From Candidatus Babela massiliensis (lineage in GTDB: Bacteria > Babelota > Babeliae > Babelales > Babelaceae), in contig NC_023003.1 of the NCBI RefSeq assembly GCF_000513475.1, forward strand, positions 186,001 to 250,000: a stretch of 64,000 nucleotides of DNA, in the 5' to 3' direction. A program made the translations under genes and the position numbers. The notes below the pieces were generated by a model. It worked only from the letters and a program-made list of their open reading frames with translations. It made no database searches and had not been told where the DNA came from. How positions within the stretch are numbered: position 1 is the stretch's first letter; each line of letters begins with the position of its first letter. Below, piece after piece: positions 53,332 through 63,725 of this stretch.

Positions 53332-56300
53332 ATGAACAAACTCTACATAATAACTATATTAAGTATTTTATTTAAAGCACAAACTATATACCCTATTAAC
53401 ATTAAAGAATCCATAGAACAGATAAACTACACAGATTCATTAGAAAGCATTACTAGAAATTTAATAAATATATTTAAATATTACAACATAAATGCAACTC
53501 CCAATGATAAAATACAAGTAGCTCTTAATAGAATTATAAAAGAACATATAAATTCGTATGACAATAGAACGATTATTCATGATTGGGTCGATATAGTATT
53601 ATCATTAAAAGAACTACAAGAACTAAAATATAGAGATATTTTAATAAGATTTTTAACTAAATCTTTAAAATTAAGCAGAGTTAATTTTGATTCAAATAAG
53701 GATGGAGAGATAGCATTAATTAAAGCTATTAAAGATCCAATATTAACAAAGATCTTATTAGAAAATGGGGCTAATCCCAATGCTAATAATAATAAATGCA
53801 AAACTGCTCTATTAAAAGCAGTTAATAATAATTATACAAATAGCGTAAAAGCTCTTTTAGAATATGGAGCAAATCCAAATTACTATAATTACTCAAATGA
53901 TAATAGAAATACGGTACTAATTAAAGCGGTTAAAAATAACAATAAAGAAATAGTAAAATTACTTCTTAAGTATAAAGCAGATCCTGATGTACTAAATAAA
54001 ATTGGCGAAGGACCATTAAATTTTGCCTTAATCAATAAAAATATAGATACCATACAACTACTTGTTGATTATAACGCAAGTCCATATGTTTTTGATATAG
54101 AGATAAGAGATAAATTTTTAATATCTGCTTTAAAAAATCATCAATCTTATATGGTAAATATAATCCTAAATAGCAAATATTCAGATAAAGATATAATGAG
54201 TATTGCAAAAGAAAATAATTATCAAAATATATTAGATCAAGATCCTGAAGATAAATCTAAATATATGGTATATTACACTTTCAAAAGAAAAAATGAGCAA
54301 ACCTCTTTGATTCCACGAAGAGTTAAAATACCTAAAGTTTACGCAACTTTTTTTCAAGTATTTCAAGAAAAAGATCTTACAAAAATAAAAGCTTTTCTGG
54401 AAAATAACTTCAAGAATAAGACTGAAATTAAAAACTTTTTAAACAGTAATCTTGTTTTATTTGAAGAAGGTAATAATCCTCTAATTGCAGCAACACAAGT
54501 TAATGATGTACAAAGGGTAGAGCTGCTTCTTGAATATGGTATTAATCCAAATACCAAGAACCACGATGGTTATACACCTTTACTGCTTGCTAGCTTAAAC
54601 AATAATAACAATATTATAAAACTTCTTATCGATCATGGTGCTGATGTTAATGTTCAAGATAATATAGGATATACAGCATTACAAGTAGCATCGATTTCTA
54701 ATAACAAAGAAATCGTAAATTTACTTATAAATGCAGGAGCCAATTTAGACACAAAAATTAATTTTGGAGCAACTGCTTTATGCCTTGCTGTAGTAGAAAA
54801 TAACGAAGAAATTGTAAACATTCTTCTTAAAGCTGGAGCTAATCCTAACATCAAAGATAATAATGATAATACCTCTTTAATGTTAGCAACTAATTTAGAA
54901 AATAAAGAATTGGTAAATATGTTAATAAAATTTGAAGCTAAAATTGATATTATAAACAGTAGAAACAGAACAGCTCTGATACTAGCTATAGAAAAAAATA
55001 ACAAAGATATAGTAGAAATACTTCTTAAAACAGGTGCCAATCCAAATCAAAAATTAAAAGATATACCAGTAGTTATATTAGCAATCACAAAAGATGAGAA
55101 TGAAATTACTAAATTACTGATTGATTATGGAGCAGATGTAAATACTAAATATGATTCTATAACCCCATTAATATTAGCAATCAAGGAAAATAATAAAGAG
55201 CTAATAAAGCTTCTTATTGAACTAAAAGCCGATGTAAATTCACAGGATGCTTTGGGTTTTACTGCATTAGTTTATGCTGTAGATAAAGAAGACTCGTCTC
55301 TTACTAAATTACTTATCGATTCAGGAGCTAATCCAAACATACTTAATGAAAAAAAAGTCTCAGCTTTACATTTAGCAATTCATGCAAATCAATATGAAAT
55401 TGTAAAGCAACTTATAGAATCAGGTGCCAATCTTGATTTACAAAACGAAGTTATATCTACCCCTTTAATGATAGCTATATTTAATAATAATTACGAAATA
55501 GCAAAGTTACTTGTTGAAAATGGTGCTAACCTTGATATAAAAAATTACCAAGGAAATAATGCACTAATACTTGCAGTAAATAAAAATAAAGAAATAGTAG
55601 AAATGCTGGTAAAGGCTGGAGCTAATCTTAATATACAAGATAATAATGGAAATACTCCCTTAATGCTTGTGGTTCATTCTTCAAATGAGGAAATAGCAAA
55701 ATTACTTATACAAAGTGGAGCTAATCTTAATATAAGAAATAAGAAGAGTTCTACCGCTTTAACTAATGCTGTAGTCACAAATAATACTAAAATATCAAAA
55801 CTACTTATTACATCTGGAGCAAATATCGAAATATCAGAGAATCAAGTATCTTTATTAACTATAGCAGCTTATCAAGGACAATGAAGAGATGGTAAAGCTT
55901 TTAATTAGATTTGGAGCAAATCTTAATACGAAAAATAAAGACGGTAGTACTGCTTTGATTATGGCCACAGTTAATAATCAAATCAATAGTCTAAAATTAC
56001 TAATTAAAGAAGGTGCTGACATAAATCTAAAGAATAAATATAATCATAATGCACTGATGTATGCAGCTCTTGAAGGCAATCAAGAAATTGTAAAATTACT
56101 TATCAATTCTGGAATAGATCTAAATTTACAAGATAATAATGGTTTTACAGCATTATCAATGACAATAAATGAAAATATCAATGATATTACAAAGATACTT
56201 ATTGAATCTAAAGCCAATCTAGATTGTCAAGATAATAATGGTCTAACAGCTCTGTTTTTAGCAGTTTACCAAAATAATTATGACATTGTTAAACTTTTAT

Positions 56301-56473
56301 TAGAAAATGGAGCAAATCCAAAAATAAAATCTAATAATGGTTATACTGCTTTAGATGTAGCAGAAGAGTACAGTGATTTACAAACAATAAAATTATTGAA
56401 GAGCTATATTAAAAAAGAAAATAATTTTCTAAGAAAAATATACAATTACTGTAGTGATATTATACCTATTTGA
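53332..56473 (+). pseudogene. Very large secreted ankyrin-repeat gene broken by a one-base frameshift
   Basis: The first frame (53332-55884, 850 aa) has a signal-like N-terminus (MNKLYIITILSILFKAQTI), a helical segment to about residue 120, and then more than 17 ankyrin repeats. It stops at TGA 55882-55884 inside a repeat: LLTIAAYQGQ. The next frame continues the same repeat without loss: deleting one base near 55876-55879 reads AAYQGNEEMVKLLIRFGAN, then about five more repeats to 56473. The intact protein would be about 1046 aa. No slippery heptamer is present, so mutation or sequencing error is more likely than programmed shifting. Each half could still be expressed. Confidence 0.88.
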
Positions 56474-56528
56474 TAAAATATAGTATAATTATAATATATG
56501 TTAAAAATCAATTTTTACTACGACTATA

Positions 56529-57053
56529 ATGAAAAAATTAAATTCTATCCTTACAATAATCATAATGTTACTAACATATGTAAATATATATAGCAACATT
56601 AAAAATAATAATTACGAAACTACTATAGAATATGCAATAAAAAAAAGCAGAGTTGATCTATTTAATAAAGCTTTAGAATACAAAAAATTGACTCTTCAGG
56701 AAAAAAATAAACTTGTTGATATAGCTAATAAAACTTTAAACTTTAGAAATAGCAAAATACGTCTTGATATAATTCCTAAATCTAATCCTTCTACCTTAGG
56801 GTATTTTCTACTATCACAAGCAACTTTTTGCGGAATCTTTGGAGGACTTCTTACCTATATTGTTTACTCAAATTCTAATGATTCAGATCGAATATTTACT
56901 TTAGCGCCTTTAACAATTACTTGCTTTGCATGCTCTACACCTCTTATAATGGGAATAAAAGAACTGCTAAAATCTAGAACTTTTAGGACAAAAAAACAAA
57001 AATATTGGGATGCTCTGAAAATAAAAAATATATTAACAAATCTCGAAGTATAA
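56529..57053 (+). CDS. Small exported membrane protein, paralogue of 51580-52047
   Basis: The 174-aa protein has a signal peptide (about 1-22), an ankyrin-like helical pair (YETTIEYAIKKSRVDLFNKA, 29-48), a predicted coil rich in Lys/Glu, two hydrophobic segments (about 92-113 and 125-142) and a charged tail (KYWDALKIKNILTNLEV). Order and tail agree with the 51580-52047 protein. It follows the broken ankyrin gene by 55 bases. Function unknown. Confidence 0.6.
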   Translation: MKKLNSILTIIIMLLTYVNIYSNIKNNNYETTIEYAIKKSRVDLFNKALEYKKLTLQEKNKLVDIANKTLNFRNSKIRLDIIPKSNPSTLGYFLLSQATFCGIFGGLLTYIVYSNSNDSDRIFTLAPLTITCFACSTPLIMGIKELLKSRTFRTKKQKYWDALKIKNILTNLEV

Positions 57054-57311
57054 CCATTTAAGCAATATAAATTTTGAGCTAATCTCTAAAAGATATTGCT
57101 TTTTATTATAAAATTATAACTTATATTTCAATCGAAAAACAAGATGTTTCGATTAGCAATTTTGCAATCAAGCCAATTTTAAATATCATTACGTAATCTT
57201 ATCATACTCTTTCTGATACTATAATAGCAGCTCTATTATATATTAAGTCTTTTTTAAATCTCCAGAGATAATTGATAATACAATAGTTTTTAGCTGATAT
57301 TCTTTAGAAGA

Positions 57312-57482
57312 ATGCATAAATCTATAATCAATACTAAAGTAAATATTTCAGGTCAGGCAACAATTTACAATGAAACCAAGTGTATAGAATACAAACATGA
57401 TAAATACTCAAAGAGAATTTTAACTTTTAAAAAGTACATTATAGATTTAATATCTCTACCTCCTTTTCATTATATTAATTAA
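57312..57482 (+). CDS. Possible 56-residue ORF in the 57054-57535 gap
   Basis: The ATG at 57312 has AGAAG just upstream and opens MHKSIINTKVNISGQATIYN, then a basic stretch ending SLPPFHYIN and TAA. No family is recognised. It may be a remnant of a longer gene, since scattered open pieces (for example FKSPEIIDNTIVFS in another frame) lie upstream. The rest of this 480-base gap shows nothing that can be supported. Confidence 0.25.
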   Translation: MHKSIINTKVNISGQATIYNETKCIEYKHDKYSKRILTFKKYIIDLISLPPFHYIN

Positions 57483-57535
57483 TATGCTATTATATAAAAT
57501 AAATATATTATTAAATAAATATTTGTATAATTATA

Positions 57536-58801
57536 ATGAATAAAATAAAAAAAATATTTTTTTACCAAGTTTTACTTTTAATTAACTCCATTTTCTCAAT
57601 GTCTCAAGAAGCAAGAGTAGAAAAAAATAAAGTTAATTACAACCTGACTGAACTTTGTATAGAAAGATGTTGCCAACTTTTAGTAGAAAAAAAATTAAGC
57701 ATTCAAGATTTAAAGAAAATTCCCGAGGATTTAAAAGATCCAATAAAAGATTATTTTATTATAAATTATCCTGAAATAGCTTGGTCCTTTGAAGATAATA
57801 TAAGTACAAGTCAAGATGCACACCAAGAAGGCATTATTACCTATGCAATAAGTCCCGATAATAAAATAGTAGTTACAGGCGCTTTTGATAATACTGTAAA
57901 AATATGGGATATAGAAACGGGAAAATGTCTAAAGACATTAAAACACAATAGTATGATAACCGATATTGCGATAAGTAATAATATCATTATTAGCACGACC
58001 AATAATTGTTTATACTTATGGTCTACCAAAGGTGCTTTTATAAAAAGTATTAAAACTAATCAAAACACATACTTTATTTTACTAGATGCTAATAATATGA
58101 TTATAACTATAGGAAATGATAATAAAAAAATTAATATTTTAGAAATAGATAGTCCTCATCAACTAAGTAAAGAAACAGATCATCAGAAATTGATTAAATC
58201 ATTAAAATTAACTTCTGATAATAAATATCTAATAACTCACTCTTTTGATAATACAACTAAAATCTGGTCTTATCCTAATATTAGTTGTTTACGAACTATT
58301 AGCAATAGTTATTCAACAACATTAAGCAACAATAATCAAATTTTAATCATAGGTCATGATCAAGATGTAGTTCTTTACAATATAAGTGATAACAATATAA
58401 TGCAAACATTGTCTGGCCACAATAATAAAGTCACCTCTGTAGCTATTAGTTCAAACAATAAATTTCTAGTAAGTAGCGATAAAGATAATATAACAAAAAT
58501 ATGGAATTTAAAAAGTGAAATATGTTTATTTAGCATAGTTCAAAATAATGAAGTAAAACATTTAATGATAACTCCTGATGAGAAGTTTTTAATAACTAGT
58601 ACTGGTAATTTATTAAAAATATGGGATATAAACACAGGAAAGCTAATAAAAGAACATCAATCAAAATATCATATTAATTTATTAAAAATAAGTAGCAATA
58701 ATAAGTTTATTATAACAAGTTCTCTTGGAGAGACAAAAATCAAGATTATCTATATACCTTCAAGCAAGACTCTTTCAGAAATACTATCTAAAATCTCATA
58801 A
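57536..58801 (+). CDS. Secreted WD40-repeat protein with SOCS-box-like N-terminus
   Basis: The 421-aa protein has a signal peptide (about 1-22, MNKIKKIFFYQVLLLINSIF). A motif at 36-70 follows: NLTELCIERCC and KKIPEDLKDPI, matching the SOCS-box-like pattern of two neighbours. Residues 92-415 contain about seven or eight WD40 blades, such as ITYAISPDNKIVVTGAFDN, TVKIWDIETGKCLKTL, VTSVAISSNNKFLVSSDKDN and LLKIWDINTGKLIKEH. WD40 proteins scaffold protein complexes and are mainly eukaryotic. Action inside a host cell is inferred from the signal peptide and motif. Confidence 0.88.
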   Translation: MNKIKKIFFYQVLLLINSIFSMSQEARVEKNKVNYNLTELCIERCCQLLVEKKLSIQDLKKIPEDLKDPIKDYFIINYPEIAWSFEDNISTSQDAHQEGIITYAISPDNKIVVTGAFDNTVKIWDIETGKCLKTLKHNSMITDIAISNNIIISTTNNCLYLWSTKGAFIKSIKTNQNTYFILLDANNMIITIGNDNKKINILEIDSPHQLSKETDHQKLIKSLKLTSDNKYLITHSFDNTTKIWSYPNISCLRTISNSYSTTLSNNNQILIIGHDQDVVLYNISDNNIMQTLSGHNNKVTSVAISSNNKFLVSSDKDNITKIWNLKSEICLFSIVQNNEVKHLMITPDEKFLITSTGNLLKIWDINTGKLIKEHQSKYHINLLKISSNNKFIITSSLGETKIKIIYIPSSKTLSEILSKIS

Positions 58802-58821
58802 TACAAATTTTCAATTTAAAA

Positions 58822-58849
58822 TTGACATATTTTTTCAGATTGATATTAT
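58822..58849 (+). promoter_or_regulatory. Sigma70-type promoter of the 58905 gene
   Basis: TTGACA (58822-58827) and TATTAT (58844-58849) are 16 bases apart, giving a start near 58856. This leaves about 49 bases of leader to the ATG at 58905. Confidence 0.5.
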
Positions 58850-58904
58850 TTAATAATAGGATTGTATAAGAATGTCTATAAATATATTTGTGATGGAAAG
58901 CAAT

Positions 58905-59285
58905 ATGATAAATAAATATGTTACATTAATATTATGCCTTTTATTAGGCTTTAAATCAACTTCAGCAATGGAGCATGATGATCAGAATTATGAATTAAAA
59001 GATATAAAAGTCAAATATCATTATCAACCAAAAACTTTATTAACATTTTGCTCAGAATTTGTGGCTAAAAATAATATGAGTACAGATAAGTTACCTCAAG
59101 AACTGAGAACATTAATAGAAGAAATAAAAAACAAAAATAGTATTGATATTAAAAAAAAAGTAATAACATTAATAAACTATATAAATAGTTTAATACCTAC
59201 TAGACCAATTACAATAGCGCTATTATCAACTGGTTCAATTCAGCAATCATTTTGGGAACTAAAAAATTTATTAGATTATTTCTAA
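58905..59285 (+). CDS. Small secreted protein with SOCS-box-like motif
   Basis: The ATG at 58905 follows GGAAAG by five bases; an earlier in-frame ATG at 58872 would put 11 residues ahead of the signal peptide. The 126-aa protein has a clean signal peptide (MINKYVTLILCLLLGFKSTS, cleavage after TSA). At 44-72 it reads TLLTFCSEFVA followed by KLPQELRTLIEEI, the same motif as the 49839 and 57536 proteins. The remainder (about 73-126) is helical with no recognised fold. A strong terminator follows. Confidence 0.65.
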   Translation: MINKYVTLILCLLLGFKSTSAMEHDDQNYELKDIKVKYHYQPKTLLTFCSEFVAKNNMSTDKLPQELRTLIEEIKNKNSIDIKKKVITLINYINSLIPTRPITIALLSTGSIQQSFWELKNLLDYF

Positions 59286-59287
59286 AT

Positions 59288-59323
59288 AAAAAAGAGATAA
59301 GTTTTTTGCTTATCTCTTTTTTT
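59288..59323. terminator. Bidirectional terminator between 58905 gene and lon
   Basis: A 14-bp perfect stem (59288-59301 with 59309-59322) around TTTTTTG, with A-run and T-run arms. It ends just before the lon stop and serves both convergent genes. Confidence 0.92.
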
Positions 59324-59324
59324 A

Positions 59325-61772
59325 TTATTTTTTAGTTTTAGTTCTTGTTTTTTTTACTTTGGAAGAATTACCATTTTTGCCATTTTCTTTAGATTCTTGA
59401 TCTTGAGAAATTTCTTCATGATCAAAAGGGCTATTACCAAGAGATAATCTAAGAACTTCATCCATATTACTTACAAAAATAATATTTAAATGATCACTCT
59501 CGCCTATATCCTTCATTACCTCTTCAACAACATGTCGGTTTTCCTCTGGCACTAAAACGGTTTTCATACCATATTGTCTTGCTGCTAAAATCTTTTCTTT
59601 AAGACCTCCAACACCAAGCACTCTACCTCTTAGAGTAATTTCACCAGTCATTGCAACTTCCGGTTTAGTTGGATTTTTAGTCAAAGCAGATACTAAGGCA
59701 ACACACATGGTTATACCAGCTGATGGTCCATCTTTAGGAGTAGCTCCTTCAGGAATATGAACGTGAATATCTTTTGTTGAAGTAAAAGAATCTTTTAATC
59801 CTAGGGCATCCCCTCTTGATCTTATATAACTTAAAGCAGCATGAGCAGACTCTTGCATCACCTCACCTAATTGTCCAGTTAATGTAAGACCACCTTTACC
59901 AGCAATAGCAGTTACTTCTATTTCAAGAACATCTCCACCAACTTCAGTCCATGCAAGACCGGTTGCTACACCAATACGATTTTCGCTCAAGTCTAAAACA
60001 GAACGCTTAAAAATCGGATATCCTAACCATTCTTTTATAGCAGCCTGATCTACAGTTACACTCTTTAATTTTTTATCTTTTAAAAGAACCTGAATAACTT
60101 TACGCATTAATTTGGTAATTAATCTTTCAAGCTGGCGAACCCCTGATTCACGAGTATATTCACTAATAATGATTTTTAAAATATCATCAGAAATAACAAA
60201 TTGTGATTCTTTTAAACCATATTCTTTTAAATTTTTTGGTATTAAGAAAGATCTTGCTATTTCTACTTTCTCAACTTCAGTGTAACCAGATAAAATTATT
60301 TTATCCATACGATCATATAATGGATATGGAATACCTTCAACATGATTTGCTGTTGTTATAAATAAAACCTGAGATAAATCATACCCAATTTCTAAGAAGT
60401 GATCCATAAAATTCTTGTTTTGTTCTGGATCTAAAACCTCAAGTAATGCTGCAGATGGATCTCCATGATAATCACTAGCCATTTTATCGATTTCATCAAG
60501 CAATATAACAGGATTTATAGTTTTTGCTTTGCGCATTGCTTGAATAATTTTTCCTGGCATAGAGCCTATATAAGTTCTTCTATGTCCTCTAATTTCAGCT
60601 TCATCTTTAACTCCACCAAGAGAGATTCGGACAAATTCTCGCCCTAAGCTTTCAGCAACTGATTTTGCCAAAGAGGTTTTCCCAACCCCTGGGGGCCCGA
60701 TTAAGCAAATAACAGGAGATCTTTTAAAGCTTTTTGAGAATTTTTTAGCGGCTAAAAACTCTATAATTCGTTCTTTTGCTTTTTTAAGACCAGCATGATG
60801 TTCATTTAATATTCTTTCGGCATCTTCTATACCAATCGTATCTCGACTTGCTTTACTCCAAGGTAATGACATTATCCAGTCTATATAATGTCTACTAACA
60901 ACAGCTTCAGAAGATAAAGAAGGCATTTGCTCAAGACGTTTTAGCTCTTTTTCAACCTTTTCAGATGCTTCTTGAGTTAGTCCTAAAGTTTTAACTTTAG
61001 ATCTTATTTGTGAAATTTCAGTAGAAATATCTTCTTTGCCTAGCTCTTTTTGAATAGCTTTAATCTGTTCATTTAAATAATATTCTCTTTGATTTTTTTC
61101 AACTTGTTTTTGTATAGTAGCTCTTATTCTTTCCTCAGTTTCCAGTATATCAATTTCTTTTTTCAAAAAAGCACATAACTTAATTATACGCTCTTTTAAA
61201 TCATAAAGCTCAAGAAGCTGTTGCCGTTCATCAAAAGTCAAGTTAAGATGAATAGCTAAAGTGTCAGACACAATATCCATATCTTCAGGAGTATTAGTCA
61301 AAGCCATTAGATCTGTAGGAATCTTGGTATTCAGTTGAGCATAAGTTGCATATAAAGCCTTTAATTGTCTCCAAGAAGCTTCTAATTCCGTTGTACTTTC
61401 AAGACCAGTAGTAGGTAAATCTTGAATTTCAACTTCTAAAAATTTTTCATTAAAATGACTAGAAATAAGTTTAGATCTACATATACCTTCAACTAAGATC
61501 TTAAGAGTACCTTTTGACATACGCTCTACTTGTAAAACAGTAGAACGGGTACCATACTCAAATACATCATCCTGCGTTGGATGTTCTATATCTGAATGCT
61601 TTTGTGCTGTAATAAAAATCGATTTATTATTCTTTAAAGAATATTCAACAGCTTCTATTGAAGAAGCTCTACCAACAATTATAGGTATAATACTTCTTGG
61701 CAAAATAACCACGTTTTTAAGTGGCAAAAGAGCTAGAAGCTTATTTTGTTCATATTGTTCATTTTCATTCAT
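59325..61772 (-). CDS. lon: ATP-dependent protease La
   Basis: Lon degrades damaged and regulatory proteins. The 815-aa protein has an N-terminal substrate domain (LALLPLKNVVILPRSIIPI), Walker A GPPGVGKTSLAKSVAESLGR, Walker B VILLDEIDKM, and the C-terminal serine-lysine protease domain with HVHIPEGATPKDGPSAG (Ser in PKDGPSAG) and the Lys in GVGGLKEKILAARQ. A charged Lys-rich tail of about 40 residues (SSKVKKTRTKTKK) extends beyond the usual end. No partner genes are adjacent. Confidence 0.97.
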   Translation of the reverse strand: MNENEQYEQNKLLALLPLKNVVILPRSIIPIIVGRASSIEAVEYSLKNNKSIFITAQKHSDIEHPTQDDVFEYGTRSTVLQVERMSKGTLKILVEGICRSKLISSHFNEKFLEVEIQDLPTTGLESTTELEASWRQLKALYATYAQLNTKIPTDLMALTNTPEDMDIVSDTLAIHLNLTFDERQQLLELYDLKERIIKLCAFLKKEIDILETEERIRATIQKQVEKNQREYYLNEQIKAIQKELGKEDISTEISQIRSKVKTLGLTQEASEKVEKELKRLEQMPSLSSEAVVSRHYIDWIMSLPWSKASRDTIGIEDAERILNEHHAGLKKAKERIIEFLAAKKFSKSFKRSPVICLIGPPGVGKTSLAKSVAESLGREFVRISLGGVKDEAEIRGHRRTYIGSMPGKIIQAMRKAKTINPVILLDEIDKMASDYHGDPSAALLEVLDPEQNKNFMDHFLEIGYDLSQVLFITTANHVEGIPYPLYDRMDKIILSGYTEVEKVEIARSFLIPKNLKEYGLKESQFVISDDILKIIISEYTRESGVRQLERLITKLMRKVIQVLLKDKKLKSVTVDQAAIKEWLGYPIFKRSVLDLSENRIGVATGLAWTEVGGDVLEIEVTAIAGKGGLTLTGQLGEVMQESAHAALSYIRSRGDALGLKDSFTSTKDIHVHIPEGATPKDGPSAGITMCVALVSALTKNPTKPEVAMTGEITLRGRVLGVGGLKEKILAARQYGMKTVLVPEENRHVVEEVMKDIGESDHLNIIFVSNMDEVLRLSLGNSPFDHEEISQDQESKENGKNGNSSKVKKTRTKTKK

Positions 61773-62211
61773 TTATATATCCTAAATTAAAATTATATTT
61801 TCGTTAAATAATTTTTAAAGATGTTTAATTATCAAATTTAACTATAATATTTAAGATTATTTTAGCACAAGAGGCTCAATTAGTAAATAATTAACAAAAT
61901 TGCTTATTTTCAAGTTATTAATAAGAAATTTCAAACTTTTGAAAAACAATATATAATGAAATATATCTAATTAATTTTCTTTTGTTGAAACTAAATTGCA
62001 AAATTATTAATTTAATATAAATAAATTATATTTAAAATTTTAAGAAAGATTATTAAAATTTTTAATAATAAAAGGGAGTACTAAAATGAAAAAATTATAA
62101 AACAATTAGAAAAATATAAAAAATATTTTTTACAATTAAGAAAAGTTAAATTATAATAAAAGCATGAACAATATAAAACAATACTAATTTTTTAATCATA
62201 AGGGTAAATTT
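61773..62211 (+). other. 439-base AT-rich gap with a four-codon mini-ORF
   Basis: No gene of normal length is found. At 62086-62100 a mini-ORF (M-K-K-L-stop) has a good SD, AAAGGGAGTACTAAA, directly upstream. It may be the remains of a lost exported-protein gene, as MKKL is a typical signal-peptide start, or a leader peptide for the transporter gene 111 bases downstream. The rest is low-complexity A/T sequence that should hold the divergent promoters of lon and the transporter. Confidence 0.3.
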
Positions 62212-63597
62212 ATGTTAGGTTATTTATCGAGAAGCAAACTCTTTAGAATTTGGTTTGGTGACTTTGAAAAAGAAGAACTAAAAAAATTCGTAAGATTGGG
62301 CTTGATCTTTGCTTTGGTAATAGGTATCTATTGGACTATGAGACCACTTAAAGATTCTATCTTTGCGTCTATGGTGCATGATCCATTGGCTGTAGCTGCT
62401 AATCCTAAAGCAAAAGGAGCTTTCATTCCTTGGGCTAAAATAGTTTCACTTTTAGTTCTATTTCCAATAGTTATGCTTTACTCAAAAGCAGTAGAAAAAT
62501 TTCCAAGACAACATATGTTCTATTTCTTAGGAATATTATATAGTATATTAACCTTAGGTTTTGGTTTATACTTTATGCATTCCCCATATGGACTTGCAAA
62601 TACAGTCGGTAACCAATGGCGTATTATCGGTTGGGCTTGGTATGTATTTGTAGAAAGTTATGGATCTTTAATGGTTGCACTGTTCTGGGCTTTTGCAGCA
62701 GATACATCTAGCCCTGAATCGGCCAAAAAGGGATTTGCTCTTACAGTTATGATCGGACAACTAGGTGCTATATTAGGTCCTTGGCTATTAACTCCACTTG
62801 GACGCAACTTTTTCTCAAATAGTGCTCCGGTAGTAATGATATGCGCTGCTCTTTCTTTACTAGTAGTTGCTGGAATATATTACTTCATGAAAGTAACTCC
62901 TAAAGAACAACTAATTGGTTTTCATGGAAAAAATGAAGCTGAAGAAGAAAGCACTCAAGAACCTGGTTTTTTTGAAGGTTTAAAGTTACTTGTAACTCAT
63001 AAGTATTTGTTAGGAATATTTAGCATTATTTCAATATATGAAATTCTTGCAACGGTTATGGACTTCAACTTTAAAGCATCTGTAATGGCTAGCCATACAA
63101 CAGAAGCTGCTTGCTCTGCTTATCTTGGTGACTATGCTGTATGGGTAAACTTAATATCATTCTTATGCTTATTCTTTGGTATAAATAATGTACAAAGATA
63201 CTTAGGCGTAAAATTCTCTCTTTCAGTTATGCCTTTCTTGATAGTAGCTATGATGGCACTGTTCTTGTTTTACGGTAATCTTGATGTTTTATTCTGGATC
63301 ATGGTAACTGTTAAAGCTGTTAACTATGCTCTTAATGGTCCTACTATGAAACAACTTTACGTTCCGACAACTAAAGATGTGAAATACAAATCTCAAGCAT
63401 GGATCGAAACATTCGGTTCAAGAGGATCAAAAGCAGCAGGATCAGGATTTAATATTCTTTCATCAATATTAGGTAAATATTTTGTAACCTTTACAAGTAT
63501 ATTTTCGTTTGGTCTTGGCGCTCTTTGGTACTTAATTGCAGCTTATGTAGGAAATAAATATCAAAAAGCTGTTGATGAGAAAAAAGTAGTTTGCTAA
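62212..63597 (+). CDS. ATP/ADP translocase-type nucleotide transporter (NTT/Tlc family)
   Basis: NTT carriers let intracellular bacteria import host ATP or other nucleotides. The 461-aa protein has about 11 hydrophobic segments. The family signature is at the N-terminus: KKFVRLGLIFALVIGIYWTM followed by RPLKDSIFASMV, and the AKIVSLLVLFPIVMLYSKAVE segment. Further matches are WAFAADTSSPESAKKGF, QLGAILGPWLLTPLG and the C-terminal NYALNGPTMKQLYVPTTKDVKYKSQAWIE region, split here for length. ATP/ADP exchange versus other nucleotides cannot be told. AAGGGTAAATT precedes the ATG. A paralogue begins 129 bases downstream. Confidence 0.92.
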   Translation: MLGYLSRSKLFRIWFGDFEKEELKKFVRLGLIFALVIGIYWTMRPLKDSIFASMVHDPLAVAANPKAKGAFIPWAKIVSLLVLFPIVMLYSKAVEKFPRQHMFYFLGILYSILTLGFGLYFMHSPYGLANTVGNQWRIIGWAWYVFVESYGSLMVALFWAFAADTSSPESAKKGFALTVMIGQLGAILGPWLLTPLGRNFFSNSAPVVMICAALSLLVVAGIYYFMKVTPKEQLIGFHGKNEAEEESTQEPGFFEGLKLLVTHKYLLGIFSIISIYEILATVMDFNFKASVMASHTTEAACSAYLGDYAVWVNLISFLCLFFGINNVQRYLGVKFSLSVMPFLIVAMMALFLFYGNLDVLFWIMVTVKAVNYALNGPTMKQLYVPTTKDVKYKSQAWIETFGSRGSKAAGSGFNILSSILGKYFVTFTSIFSFGLGALWYLIAAYVGNKYQKAVDEKKVVC

Positions 63598-63635
63598 AAA
63601 GCATATAACATTGAAAAAAATGTATAAAAAGTAAA

Positions 63636-63679
63636 AAAAAGCCTTCTTTTAAGAAAATAAAATCTTAAGAAGGCTTTTT
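63636..63679 (+). terminator. Terminator between the two transporter genes
   Basis: GCCTTCTTTTAAGA (63641-63654) pairs with TCTTAAGAAGGC (63663-63674) with a two-base bulge, flanked by AAAAA and followed by TTTTT. It would end the first transporter transcript. Confidence 0.85.
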
Positions 63680-63725
63680 CTATAATCAATACTTAATATA
63701 AATAAATACTAAGGGGCTATTTATA

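Noticed and set aside
54654-55040. Minus-strand open frame of 128 codons inside the large ankyrin gene
   Set aside because: It is the reverse reading of ankyrin repeats, rich in Ser/Leu/Ile, with no signal of its own.
55876-55884. Programmed frameshift in the large ankyrin gene
   Set aside because: No slippery heptamer, SD-like stimulator or downstream stem is visible at the junction.
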